Assembly (NCBI GenBank): GCA_030998225.1
Contig: JAPYXD010000677.1
Coordinates: 13,763,501 to 13,827,500, forward strand
Direction: 5' to 3'
Source of the DNA: Diplolepis rosae
Lineage: Eukaryota > Arthropoda > Insecta > Hymenoptera > Diplolepididae
DNA: 64,000 nt
Both the position numbers and the translations under genes were made by a program. This document shows, one piece after another, positions 34,800 to 46,801 of the stretch. The notes beneath the pieces were generated by a model, which was not told the origin of the DNA, made no database searches, and saw only the letters and a program-made list of their open reading frames with translations. The number at the start of each line of letters is the position of its first letter. Within the stretch, counting starts at the first letter, position 1.

Positions 34800-36095
34800 T
34801 AAGAGATAAAAATACTGTGGCTCTTCTTTTGTCGTTCTAGTTATCATTCAAGCTTGTCTTAGAGATTCTAGGTACTATTTACTTCCAGGATATATCCCAT
34901 TTATTCGAACGAGATATCACATTATCTTAAGCATTTTTCAAAAAGAACCAATTCAACATAGTATTGCCGATTTATTTTAATTCTTTGGTGATCATTGCCA
35001 ATTACAAGTTATTAAACACTTCTTCAACAGAGTATTATTTTATTTTTGAATTGTTCAAGAGAATTAGCACCAAGTACAAAAAAGACAGAATTGTTTCCTT
35101 ACTATCAGTTTTTTTAAAAACGATTGGATTTTCATAAATCATGGCTTATTTTTCGGGAGAAAAAATCTTTACAACTCTACCGTTTTTACTTTTAAAAGTA
35201 AAGTTTTCAATGGCTAAAATCGTTAAAAGAATTTTTTAAATAACTAAATCTGGAGACTTTTTACTTATATTCTAAACTGGAAATAGTAGAGTTGTAGAGA
35301 ATATTCTCCTCGAAAAATAAGTCAGGATTTATGAAAATCTGATAATTTTTCAAAAATTTGTAAGAAGCGATAGTAAGGAAAAATTCTATTACAAAAAAGA
35401 TTATTTAAAGTATTATTTTTCAGCGTGACAACTACTTTAAGTGTACATTATTAAAACATTTTTTTTTATTATTTGTTGAATTTTGAAAAAATGTCATACT
35501 AGTTTGTAAAAACTTGTAGAAAGATATAACAAAATTTATAGATAAAAAACTATAACCTGTGTCGGTTGCTCACAGAAAAGTACTTTTCTCTTTTTAATAG
35601 ACAGAACCTTTTAAATTTGTTTAAATCTCAAATTCATTTTAAAGATGAAGTTATATATTGAAATTCTGGGATTGGAGGCAGGTAATATTACTTATAGGAC
35701 AGTTCAAATAAACTGATTTTATGGTCTATTATCTTCAAAGATTATTCCTTATTGTAGGAGATAATCAATGGGATATCTCTTGATCAGTATTATCTGATTG
35801 AAGAGGATCTTGATTTCTCTCCAGAGCAACTTTAGCATTTATGAGATAACACATCTATTTCCTCCAAGGCAAATGCTCTTTAGTAGTTTCAGCAATTTAG
35901 GAAGCATTTAATCCATGTGACACCCGGTGAGAATTTACAGTAAAATGAAAGCGTTACTATATAGATTGGCATCTTGATAGACTAGGTTTGAGCACTAGAT
36001 CAGATTTCTATCAGAAAAGTGATCGATGCAATGAAAAAACAATACAAAATTTCTTGATAGGTTTTCTTTACATATTCTGAGTTGTAATGTTACCT
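34800..36095. other. intergenic; one degraded fold-back
   Basis: About 35090-35450 carries mirrored motifs (AAAAATCTTTACAACTCTAC and GTAGAGTTGTAGAGAATATT) and ends CTACTTTAAG. It looks like a distant GGTAGTTC-type fold-back. Otherwise AT-rich without genes. Confidence 0.4.
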
Positions 36096-36099
36096 TCAC

Positions 36100-36555
36100 T
36101 AAATGACCAATAGATCCAAATAGATAAGGAATTCTATTTGGAAAGAGTGTGTTAATTTTATATAAATTTCAAATAGAACGCAATATATTGCGTTTGGATA
36201 GATAGATAAATAATATTTCTGGGACATTGCGTTTATTTGTTTTACTTTATTTGGAATATCCAACATATGATGAGCTAGGTTTTATTTCGTTCTGTTTAAA
36301 TTTCTGAATAAGATACAAGCGACCCCGGAGTCTGATTGGTTCTATTTGGAATTCTCAACATATTATGCGCTGGTTTCTATTGGATTTTTTCGAGATCGCT
36401 AATTTTTACCCAACTCACCTCGGAGTCTGATGGATTCCTATTTGAAATTTCTAATAGATAAACAAATTTTCTATTTGGCAGACTAACAGAAACCAACGGG
36501 ATTGATCAGAAATCAGCAGAAATTCTATATGGATCTATTTGGACCTATTGGTAAT
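36100..36555. mobile_element. MITE with ACCAATAGATCCAAATAG ends
   Basis: ACCAATAGATCCAAATAGAT near 36107 is mirrored by ATCTATTTGGACCTATTGGT near 36550. Repeated GGAGTCTGAT and TCTATTTGG words lie inside. It is just 3' of the FLVCR stop codon, so it may form part of that gene's 3' region. Confidence 0.5.
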
Positions 36556-36631
36556 TTGATGAAGGGTTGTTTAACTTATTTCAAAAATACTTAAATCTTA
36601 TTGATATGATGATTATGGCTTTTATGATTTA

Positions 36632-39600
36632 CTAAACAGCATTTACGGTATCATCACCTTCTGCTGTTGGAAAACCCCGACATTGAGAGGCTTTTCTGGC
36701 ATTTTCACGTCTTTGTTCATCTTTTGTCAAAATTGTGATAATAAAGCCCCCCATTAGAGCAGAACATAAGCCAATGTGCGCGGAAAGGTCTCCGTAGATT
36801 TCCATGAGTTTACCAAAAACCAAAATAAAAGCTATACCATACGCATTATTTGCCACATTAAGAATTCCAGAGGTAATGAATTCGGGTTCAGGGTAAGTAT
36901 ATTCAGCGCACATCTCATAACCCAAGGCAAAGTAACCCGACATGAAAAATCTGAAATAATAAGTTTAATCAATTAGGATCGTAGAGTTAAAGTGTAATCG
37001 AAAGACCCGGGCTCAAATCCCAGCACATTTGAAAGCGTCTCTTTTTGCACAGAAAGATTTCAAATTCTTTAAAAAAAAGTTTAATGTTCAAAAGAATTTG
37101 AGTTAAGGCCATGTATGACTTATCTGATCCCTACCTTACCGACACCTTTTTGCGTCCTTTACATTTCCACATTAATATAGCTATGGAGTTGAAACTTTGA
37201 GTAAGTAGGTTTAAAACACTGAGGAACGTTTATCTCCTTCTCAATATTTATAATTATAAACCAATTAATTCTTGGAAGCATTTTTTATTTTAATTATAAA
37301 AATTTAGAACTAGATAAACTTTTTTATTGCTTATTACTTAATTATCCAAAGTTTAAACTCGATATTTCAATTAATGTGAAAATGTGAAAGACGGAAAAAT
37401 GTATCAGTAAGGTAGGGATCGGATGAGTCATATATATGACCTTAAGGGGATCGGCCATCTTTAATTGGTATATTTTTTGACATTTTCCAAAAATGTTATT
37501 TTTTTATTCTCTATACTTTTCTGAGTGTGTGTGTAAATTTACAGGGCAATCTGATTATTTTTCTTGGAAAAGTAAATAAAATTAAAAGTTACTAAGATTT
37601 ACGAATAACGCGTTTGCAACGAAAATTAGCTTTTTACACAAAATAGTTTGTTTATTTATTTAGTTATATTTTTGAATTATATAGAAAATAGTATATAACA
37701 GGTATCCCTATAAAAATACAATATAATATATATTGCATTTAAGTACATGTATGTATTTTTTTTTTATTTTATTTGTTACATTTTTACATTCTCATCATGG
37801 ATGAGAAGGTATTGGTTTTATGTGAAAAATGACTTTCGAAATTTTCATCAAATCTTTACGTTTTGAGACCCCCTGAGTCAGAAAAAATGGTTTTTACGAA
37901 AGTGTCTGTCTGTCTGTCTGTAGTAGGTCGTGTGCGGCATAACTCTCGATAGAATTATCAGATTGAATTGAGCTTTGGTACACTTTATCGGAGCCGAAAA
38001 AGTAAGGACAAGTTCGTTAACCAGCCACATCCAATCAAAATTGAGGGATTGAGTACTACTTTTGTGTTTTTGAAAATAATTTTTTGAAAAAATCAAAAAT
38101 TTCAATACTGGTTTTAGATAGGGCTCATAAATCTCTAAAAATTATCCTAATAACATTTTTTGATTAAATCAAAATTAGAAATGTTACAGCATATTCAAAT
38201 TCGAAAAAAGTCAATATCAAAATTCCATTTTCCAGTTAAATTATACGAGATACGAAAAAACGTTATGATACAATATTATTGAATAAATAAAGACCTACAA
38301 ATTTGAATTGTAAACTTTTTTCATAAGATGCATATTTTTCTTTTTAATTAAAAAAAAAAACTATTGAAAATCCAAAATTCAATTTTTTAACAATAATATG
38401 TAAAATAAGAAAAAAACGTAAGAATACAAAGTTGTTAGTTTCAAAAAGATCTACAAGTTTTGTCTCACACAGTTTCTGATAAAACATATATTTTTCGTTT
38501 CAATTCCAAAAAATACGATTAAAATTCAAAAATTCCATTTTTTAGACAAAATATGTGAGATACAAAAAAAACTTTGAGATGAAAAATTGTTTGGCTAAAT
38601 AAGGTCTACACATTCTTATCGAGAAATTTCTCGACAGGATGTATATTTTAATTTTTTGATTTTTAATATTGAAAAAATTCGATTGTTTTTCCTTTTTGAG
38701 ATATTTGGAAGAAAATAAATTTATCAATAATCATGTAATTTATTAAAAAGTTACAAAAATGCATACAGAAAATCGAGCGCGAAGCGCGAGTGTCATGATG
38801 AGAATGTGTTCCTTAAGGCCTATAGAGCCTTAAGTAAATTGAGAATTTCCTGTTTCACTTAAACTGAAAAAGAAACTTAGTGAATTTGAGAAAATGACTA
38901 ATTTACATCATCTTTAATATCATTAAATTGCTTTGAGCTTCAGTATTAAATTATAAGAAATAAACTTAAACGTATGCGAAGAGCACAAGACCGAGCGCGA
39001 AGCGCGAGGTCCAGAAAGAACGGAGCGCGCAGCGCGACGATCGAGTATTACGGAGCACGAAGCGCGACGATCGAATCGCGCGCCCTAGGCGCGCTCAAAC
39101 TTGCGAGCGAAGCGAGCTGCGCGCAATGAGAATGTGCCCGCGAAGCGGGCAGATTTTTTCAGTCATGTTGCTTTATTTTCCATACCCAAAAAGTTGCTAC
39201 ACATTGTAAGAAACAGAATAAAAAAAGAACCATGACAATTGGCTAAAAAACAAAAAAGTTTATTCAAAGTCAAAAAATTAAAAAAAAATGCCCAAAAAGT
39301 TCAAAATCTTCAGATTAAAAATACATAAGGGTGCTGAAATTTTCCAAAAACCCAAAAATCTTTCTGAATAAAGGTACTAGACATAAAAAAATTATATGGA
39401 AGGTCTAAACTCAAAAAATGAGATGAAAAAATTCCCATTTGTTGTAGCTCAACAGTCATTGACAAAACAATACTATTGGCAAAACAAACGTCCACCGCGG
39501 GCTTAGGGGCGCTGCTGCGTGAAGACAATAATGGCTGCCGCAGGGCTTCGGCGTTCACGTATTTATTGTTGACCTGAATAAGACTTTTTAAATTACGTTT

Positions 39601-42600
39601 ATCTATAAGTGCTAAAAATGCTTTTGTTGTCGTTAAATACGTTATGCGAGTACGTACAAGCATTGCCTTTACGAGTAAAGTCCTTTCCTTTCCTGTGCTT
39701 CAGTGAGAATTCCATTTTCACGCTTATATTTATTTATGCACTTGTCACTTACTTTTTATGTTAACTATATATTTATTTGTCAAACAATTGATTAATTACT
39801 GCGTTACACTGTGAGCATCTGGCTTTAGTATAGTATATACAATGCTGCGCGAAGCCCAGCGGTAGCCATATTGATTAGTTCGCTTGTCGAACACCAGGTC
39901 TCGCATTGCAAGTTTGAATTGCCAATAAAGAATTTTATTCTTCTCCTCATTAGTGCACAATATCCATAATGGAAAAATTATTATGATTTGAAAAATCTGT
40001 ATAGACTTTTATGAATTAAATATAGGATGTACATAAAATTCTATCCAATTTGGAAAATTCTCTCAAATCCATGAAACTTGAATGCGTTAATCAAAATCTG
40101 AAAGCTTCTTCTCCAATCAAAGTCTATCGTGTGAGTGGATGAAAATAAAATTGTGTCAAATCCTGTCCGCAAGTCTCTATCAAATACGAAGTGCAATTTT
40201 CAATCAGACTGGTCAAGATTTTGATTGAAAAGTCGTATAGATATTGAAATATGATTTTTGACAAGATTAAATAGGATTCCTATTAATGAATTTGATAAAA
40301 ATTGATGGAAGTTACTAAAATACTGTATTGCTCTTATTTTATAGTTTTTATATCTATAGTGAAACTTTGATTAAATTTAAATGCTTTTCAGATAGACACT
40401 CATCAAACAAATTGTTTTGATAAAAAGTACAGATATTATTTTGATTCATAAAACGGATTAAATTTGATGAAGATTGTTTCCCAATAAATGCTATTGAATT
40501 TTCCCAGTAGGGGTAGTAAATAAAATATATTCTTTATTTGGGTTAGAACCTAAATAATGAAGTAATCAGTCGCTCACCCCAGAAATGTGGCAGTTGCGTA
40601 TACCATCCATTTTACTTCGAAGCTCACAGCAAATGCAAATAAAACTTGACCACATATTGTTAAAAAATAAACTGTCACGGTTGTCTCTCTGAAATATTTG
40701 AAAAATATTATACTTAGAATTTTTATTAATCTTTAATAAATTACATATCTTATATTCAAGAATAACTACAGTACCGGTCAGAATTGTCCGGCCACCTGTT
40801 TTTCGATAATTGCTTAAATTATCCTAATTTGAATTATATAAGTGAAAAAATTTGTTCTCTTGATTGAATTTAAAGCTATCAAAATTCTTTATGAAATGAA
40901 ACCACCTGAATTCGTTTTGTTAAATTTTGAAGAAGTTATTGCAGAAATAGTCAAGATTTCAATGCTTTCTTAAATTTTAAATAAGTTTCGAAGTAATCAA
41001 CATTTTTTAATGTTCTTGGGCTCATTTTAGAGCTAAGATTTTACGGAATCGCATGAAATTATCATTATAAATCTATAAATTTTTTCTTGCATAATGCAAG
41101 GAGTTCGAATTGTAACAAAAAAAGTAGGGAAATTTCGAAAACATTTCATCTGTAGGTAAATCATAATAAAGATCATATGAATATATATTTTAAGGGGATT
41201 CGATACAAAATTCATGATTATATGTTTTATATATCTTATAAAAATGTTTTCCTAAGCAAAAGCAATATTGGAATTTTCCCAACTTTTTTATTTGAACTTA
41301 ACCCCGTGCAGTATGTAAGAAAAAAATTACACATCAATTCCAAGAATTTTGATCGATTGTGTGGAAATTTAGCTTTAAAATTAGTTCAAGAACACTAAAA
41401 AATGTTCATTACTTTGAAAGTTATTTAAAATTTAAGAAAGCATTGAAATCTTGACTATTTCTGCAATAACTTCTTCAAAATTTATCAAAACGAATTCATG
41501 CTGGGCTCATTTTATAAGGAATTTTGATAGCTTTAAATTTAATTAAGAGAATAAATTTTTTCACTTACATAATTCAAATTAGGATCATTTAAGCAATTAT
41601 CGAAAAACAGGTGGCCGGACAATTCTGACCGGTACTGTAGTTACAGGATTGTTGAAGATCTGAAAATTTATGTCTTACTTAAATTTATGAGTCTTGTCAA
41701 TAATTACTCCAAATGTGACAGATCCAATCATTCCAGTTAGAATAATCATCAAGCCAATTTTCCCGGCATCCTCTTCACAACCCTGATATACATATAACAA
41801 AATTACATTTTTTCCTCTTCATTCATAAAATTGTAAAATTTTATAAAGTATTGAAATAATTTTGATTAGCCTTTCTATGTACAAAAATCTGTTGTTCTTT
41901 TCATTGAATTTCTTGATTTACGAATGCATTTTGAATTTTGTTGGTATAATCCTCTTCAAACCTGAAATTGGCGGTTGTGAGGCTTTTGAGATAATGAAAT
42001 TGTTAAAATAGAATTTATCACCCAGACTTTACTTTCAGAAAATTGTTATCTTAAATATGCAACACCTTTTTTATTGGCCATTGTCAGTACTATGACGTAC
42101 AATAACGCTTCCATTTTACCTTTTTTTTAAAAATGTCAAATTTTATTAACCTGATAGGTATTGAATATGGAATGCTGTATTTTAAATGAAATTGAATTTA
42201 AAATTGAGCGTAAATTTGATCGTGTTTTATCTGATAAGTATTTAAATCCATACCGGAAAGTGCATGAGAAATATTTGATTCAGTAAAGTTGAAATGGCAT
42301 TAAGAACACCTATATTCATGCCATAGGAATTGCAGAGGAGCAGAAAGCACTTATTTCTGAAGAGCCTTTTCATTGGTTGGATAAAACCATCCTTGTTATC
42401 AATGCGATTGACCTTGAGAATTGCTCTTGTTTCACTCGGGGGCAATTTTGGCTCATCCTGAAAGACTGTAGTTTTCAGTAATAAAATTTTCTTTACCCTT
42501 TTATTATTCAGAATATAATTTTCATATATTTTTTGAAGCAATATCCATTAATGTATTGATTATATTTTGAGATGATGAAAGACTTTGAGAACTTACAAAA

Positions 42601-45600
42601 GATAACAAGTAGAGCTACAAATGTTATTATGACAGCATAGAGGATATACATGTGTTTGAGATCTTTGCCTATGTCTTCCAGATCATTATGATTTTTCACG
42701 ATCATAGGAGGAATTAAAAATCCGAGTGCTAAACCTGCTAGTATCCCAAATACTCCAAGAGACGTGGCAGTAGAGACTTGCTTTGAATTAAACCATTGTG
42801 CAGCCAAACGGTTTGGAGAACTTAGAACACTTGTCTAGTATTTAAATTTGATGATAAATAATAGGGGTTGATGATTTTAGATATATTATTATTTGAATAA
42901 TATAAAATTACCTGCATAGTTGCTACTAGAGATTGACCAATAAATGTTACATAAAATCTATCAGGAGATGCTGATAGAACTTTTATCCATGCACCTAGGC
43001 AGGTGATGCAAATACTTAAAATGACTGTCCACCTTAATCCTATTCTCTCGAATATTAATGTTGCTGGTATTATTAATGGTATATAGAAAAACATAAATGA
43101 CATCGCAGTCCAATCAACTGCCACTATCGACACACCGTAGTATCTGTAAATAGTTATTGCCCGGCAAATAATAAATGTGGTACACAAAACAGTTTTTTTT
43201 AATCAAAGAAACATTTCGATGGTCCCGAGCGACTTTGACTTAACTCGCAAACAAGTGAATAAACTGTCCTAACTGAAAATCTCCGTTCCATTTTGACTCA
43301 ACTGAAAATGTCAGTTCTATTTTGATTTAAGGTAGTTCCTTCACGAAAATTAGACCTCAGGCAAAAATAGATAATTTTGCTTTCAAGAATAGCAATATTA
43401 TTATTGAAGGGCTAATTTGAAAGAGAAAATATTATTTTTCATGAAAAAAATTTGAAGCACAAAAAAATAATTTTATTAATAAATTTTATTTTGGCTCAAA
43501 CTTATTTTCTTATCGCTTCGAGCCAAATTTTTGAAAATGATGCGGTTCTAATGAATCACGGTTTATTTTTTTAAGATAAAGATTCTCTACAACTTGACCG
43601 TTTCCAATTTTTGGAAATGATTTCTTTAATGGCTGAAATTATAAAAAAACAATTTTTCAAAACAAAATTTTTATAAACAAATTGCTGTATTTGATAATAA
43701 TTAATTTAATTTGAAAAATAGGAAACGGTCATGTTGTATAGAATCTTTTTCCTGAAAAAATGAACCGTGATTTATTAGAATCGCATCATTTTTTAAAATT
43801 TGGCTCGAAGCGATAAGAAAATAAGTTTGGGGCAAAATAAAATTCATTAATAAACTTATTTTTTTGTGCTTCAAATTTTTTTCATGAAAAATAATCTTTT
43901 CTCTTTCAAATTAGCTCTTCAATGATAATATTGCTATTCTTGAAAGAAAAATTATCTATTTTTGCCTGAAGTCTAATTTTCGCGAAGGAACTACCTTAAG
44001 TGAAATCGGTTGTGATATTTTGTTGTAACTCTTATTTTACAGTTTTAGAGAACAAGCTGTGTCAAGTTTGCGAGTCATTTTAAAAATATTACTCTTATAA
44101 ATTTGACCTTATTTCAATATAAATATAAAAAATCGATACATTACAGATTATGAAAAAACAAAAATGACTTTAATACACAGAAGTGAAGAGTTAAAAATGA
44201 ACTATTAAAAATCGATTGCCAATCCGTCATTTACATTTGGAACAAAAATTCGTGAAAATTAAATTTTTTTCGTTATTTACCCGAAATTATATTTTTTTTT
44301 TTCTTGTTGTAATCATTACTGGAGTTGAATAGATTATCATGTCAAACTAGAATATTGATGTGTATTTAAGTGCAGAAAAAAAATCCAAAACAAATACCAA
44401 AAAGTTACTTTGTGATGCAACATTATAATGAAACATTTTTAAAACTTATAATTGATGTAAATTTCAGTATAGATTTTAAACTTTGTTCAAAAAGGAATTG
44501 TAAGGATATTTCAGATAAGGTTTTGTTGACAGTACGAATTTATACGTAACTTTGGAAATATTTGGATTAAAATCACTTTCTTCGATTACCTCCATTTCGA
44601 AGCTTGAAAAAATGTTCGCCAAAATCCACTGATTGTCTTTTTTTTCGTAAACAAGACAAAAAACATTCTACGTCGATTGAGTTGAGAGAAAGTAGAATGG
44701 AACAAATATGATAATTTACAGTTACAATAAAAGGGAACATGCCCTTTTATGAATGAGAAATCGAAACTTGCTTCTTTACACTCTCATGTAGGATAGATCT
44801 CTTTGCCTCATTATCATTTTTATCACAAATTAAAAAAAAAACAGTTAAAAAAAAAAATCACAAGTCATTTCACTTGAGTCAAAACGGAATTGACATTTTC
44901 AGTTGAGTCAAAATGGAACGGAGATTTTTAGTTAGGACAGTTTGTTCACTTGTTTGCGAGTTAAGTCAAAGTCGCTCGGGACCACCGTTTTCTTTGATAT
45001 CGATCAAAGAAAAAATCTCTTTAATTCAAAAAAATTTTCTTTAATGTAAACAAATCTATTTCTTTGGATCAAACATTTTTTTTAAATTGATAAAACTTTC
45101 TTTAAATCAAAGAAATTTATTCTTTGACCATATATTAAAAAAACTGTTTTCTGAGTGTAAATTTGAAATTGTAAATGGTACGAAGAAATTGAAGATCATT
45201 GTCAATTAAATTGAGTAAGATAAAAAAGCATATTTTAAATTAAATTAAATTTTATGAGTGATCTACTTAGTTTAGATTCTAAAATATTAAATCTTTCAAT
45301 TTTCTAGTGTACTAAAAACACAATTATGTTTTTTTCGGGTCTATGTTTTTCCGAGTTTGTGAAAAAACATTATCAGATTTTAAATAATTTTTTACTATTA
45401 ATTCTTACCTGCTAATTATGTTAGAGATGATAGAATACTGCACAAATTGAAGATTGTTTGTACCACAGCTTATTATAAACAAAGCTAACATTAACCATCT
45501 CTTTTTATAAACCTTAAAATTAGGTAAATTTCCGTTGATTTCGCTTTTGTTTTTTTCCACTACTTTTACTAAATTGTCCTTAGTTAGGCACTGGTTTTCT

Positions 45601-45647
45601 ATAACATCACCGTTCATCATTTTAATTAGAGTCACTATCCAGTTCAT
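36632..45647 (-). CDS. FLVCR: FLVCR/SLC49-type major-facilitator transporter, 7 exons, 484 aa
   Basis: Exons: 45647-45409, 43143-42912, 42834-42597, 42465-42254, 41782-41679, 40688-40578, 36950-36632; all junctions are GT-AG and in phase (1,455 bp). Family motifs: RYYGVSIVAVDW; WFNSKQVSTATSLGVFG and GFLIPP in exon 3; NAISTLLNQI in exon 4; GYFALGYEMCAEYTYPEPE in exon 7. Residues 51-72 form the first membrane segment after a hydrophilic 50-residue cytosolic N-terminus; about 12 segments are expected. Family members are plasma-membrane or mitochondrial solute carriers, reported for haem and for choline/ethanolamine; the substrate here is unknown. The start is uncertain: the frame is open upstream of 45647 without an ATG, and Met codons at 45620 and 45617 are alternatives. 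No frame defects, so probably functional. Confidence 0.93.
36991..37065 (+). repeat. tRNA-derived SINE fragment, copy 2 (FLVCR intron 6)
   Basis: AATCGAAAGACCCGGGCTCA then AATCCCAGCAC contains the B-box-like GGCTCAAATCC. It shares the tail CACAGAAAGATTTCAAATTC with the copy at 27481. Confidence 0.45.
37103..37445. mobile_element. TTAAGGCCATG-family fold-back, copy 3 (FLVCR intron 6)
   Basis: Left end TTAAGGCCATGTATGACTTA; the right end is the inverse of TTAAGGTCATATATATGACT. GATCCCTACCTTAC is mirrored inside. Between the arms the sequence is unlike copies 1 and 2. Confidence 0.65.
37786..38990 (+). repeat. R repeat family, copy 1 (FLVCR intron 6)
   Basis: Starts CATTCTCATCATGGATGAG and includes a (GTCT) microsatellite near 37903-37922. 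It passes through CATGATGAGAATGTGTTCC (38793-38811) and CCTTAAGGCCTATAGAGCC, and ends near CGTATGCGAAGAGCAC. About 1.2 kb, non-coding. Its inverse is at 21073-22758 and a deleted copy at 8243-8790. Confidence 0.75.
38991..39165. repeat. CpG-rich island of small GCGAAGC-type hairpins
   Basis: In AT-rich surroundings this 175-bp stretch repeats GAGCGCGAAGCGCGAG-like words. GCGAAGC occurs at 38997-39003, 39107-39113 and 39140-39146 (and just outside at 38779-38785). GCGCGCCCTAGGCGCGC at 39077-39093 is a further hairpin. Each can fold on a 1-3 nt loop. No ORF. Confidence 0.6.
39250..39380. repeat. partial copy of the 24410-24675 fold-back
   Basis: Shares AAAAATACATAAGGGTG and CTTTCTGAATAAAGGTAC with the right arm of the complete element. 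The left arm is not evident. Confidence 0.45.
39853..39925 (+). repeat. tRNA-like SINE head (FLVCR intron 6)
   Basis: GCCCAGCGGTAGCC then TAGTTCGCTTGTCGAACACC and CAAGTTTGAATTGCC follow the order of a tRNA A-box region, anticodon stem and B box. Several positions have changed, so it is not a working tRNA gene. Confidence 0.4.
40769..41637. mobile_element. TA-flanked Tc1/mariner-type MITE with long arms (FLVCR intron 5)
   Basis: Perfectly inverted ends CAGTACCGGTCAGAATTGTC, TA on both sides (40767-40768 and 41638-41639), and arms of about 250 bp mirrored over motifs such as GTGGCCGGAC and TTGCAGAAATAGTCAAGATT. The 869-bp interior has only compositional frames. Confidence 0.85.
43220..44984. 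mobile_element. TGGTCCCGAGCGAC-ended element (FLVCR intron 1)
   Basis: The left arm (43220 to about 43327) starts TGGTCCCGAGCGACTTTGAC; the right arm (about 44866-44984) is its inverse. Both contain GGAACGGAGA/TCTCCGTTCC and TGACTCAACTGAAAATGTCA-like motifs. A GGTAGTTC fold-back (43327-43999) is nested inside. No protein. Confidence 0.75.
43327..43999. mobile_element. GGTAGTTC-family fold-back MITE, copy 4 (FLVCR intron 1)
   Basis: Clean ends TTAAGGTAGTTCCTTCACGA and, inverted, TTAAGGTAGTTCCTTCGCGA, with TTAA on both sides and a nearly full-length palindrome. The best-preserved copy of the family in the window. Confidence 0.85.
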
Positions 45648-45936
45648 AAGTGACTGAATAGAATTCTCAAGATTATATTCATCCAAGTTGTGGAGATACG
45701 CAGTTAGATGTATGTATTATCTGTTTGACGTATGCTTATCACCTTTTGAATTGCTAATATTTAATATTCCACATTCAATCTTTTAAAAATGTCTTGCTTT
45801 GCAAATCAGAAATCATGGAATGATTAAATGTTACTCATTAGAATAATTTTAAATTGAATAGAAGAGTCGATAACTATACACCTAAGAAATAACTTATTTC
45901 ATAGCGCCTCCTTTGAAAATCCGATTTTCGGTACCT

Positions 45937-46002
45937 GTAGAGCGGGTTGAAACAGCGACTTTCAACCCTAGGGTTGAAAATCGTAGTTTCAACCCGCTCC
46001 AC
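45937..46002. repeat. double palindrome built on GGGTTGAAA
   Basis: GAGCGGGTTGAAAC (45940-45953) pairs with GTTTCAACCCGCTC (45986-45999). Between them TTTCAACCCTAGGGTTGAAA (45960-45979) is itself a palindrome. It could form a nested or cruciform structure. GC-rich sequence with CAGCCCTCGTTTCACTCGGG follows to about 46160; a 71-codon plus-strand frame (45947-46162) across it is not convincing. Confidence 0.5.
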
Positions 46003-46801
46003 AGTTACAGCCAATCAGATTCTCAAAAGAGTTCCTATGAAAAATAGTATACATTATTCGAAACAAAACACAGCGAAAGCATTTCGTGTGATTGCAGCCC
46101 TCGTTTCACTCGGGCAGAGCAAACTTCACACTCATGCAATCGCTCTGTTTCGCCCCTTGTAATGTAATATATTATTCAATTCTATTACCTTAGACGAAGA
46201 CAATTTTTTTTAAATTCAAAAGTATATACACGGTGATCCATTTTAATCTAAAATCCCAAATATCTTCTAAAATACTTCATCTACGAAAAAATGATTCGGA
46301 CAAAGGTTGAACAGGACAGAGGGAGACATTTGACCTTATCATCAATTTTGACATTGATGTCAATTTTCAAGGTCGAATGGAGTTATGCCCTTTTCTTAAA
46401 TACCTATTTTTGACTGCGGATTTGAAAAGAGCGGGAAATTTCACGTCAAAAATGACCTGTGGAAAAATGGTTTTTGTGACCTTGGGAAGGTAAAAAATTA
46501 GGGTCAAATGTCTGAGAAACGACCAGATACTCTTTTTCTGAATTATCTTGGTTTTTCGGGGTGAACAAACGTTCAAGATGCTTCACAAAAGTCGATGAAA
46601 TGTTAAAGTGTACATCACCTTGATCATCATGGCCTTCAGGTCAATTTTCAAGGTGATTTGAAGGTCAAGATTATTTTTTTTAGTTTGAACTCTGTGCCGG
46701 GATAAATTTCGTTTGTATACTTCAGGCTGTGGATTGTTATTACAGCACCCCTCCAAACACCAAGACAATGACAATCATTTCAGATAAGATGTAAAGACAA
46801 A

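Larger units (their letters stand above)
43183..45160. mobile_element. CAGAAAAAA fold-back, copy 4, split by a 1.8-kb insertion (FLVCR intron 1)
   Basis: The left part (AAACAGTTTTTTTTAATCAAAG, 43190-43215) and the right part (45000-45160, ending AAAAAACTGTTTTCTGAGTG) belong to the fold-back family seen at 6981 and 23780. The element at 43220-44984 lies between them. Confidence 0.5.

Noticed and set aside
36776..36976. 66-codon plus-strand frame
   Set aside because: Antisense shadow of the last FLVCR exon.
37903..37922. GTCTGTCTGTCTGTCT run as a possible regulatory site
   Set aside because: A simple microsatellite inside one copy of the R repeat.
39853..39925. A tRNA gene
   Set aside because: The stems do not close and box sequences are altered; a SINE head fits better.
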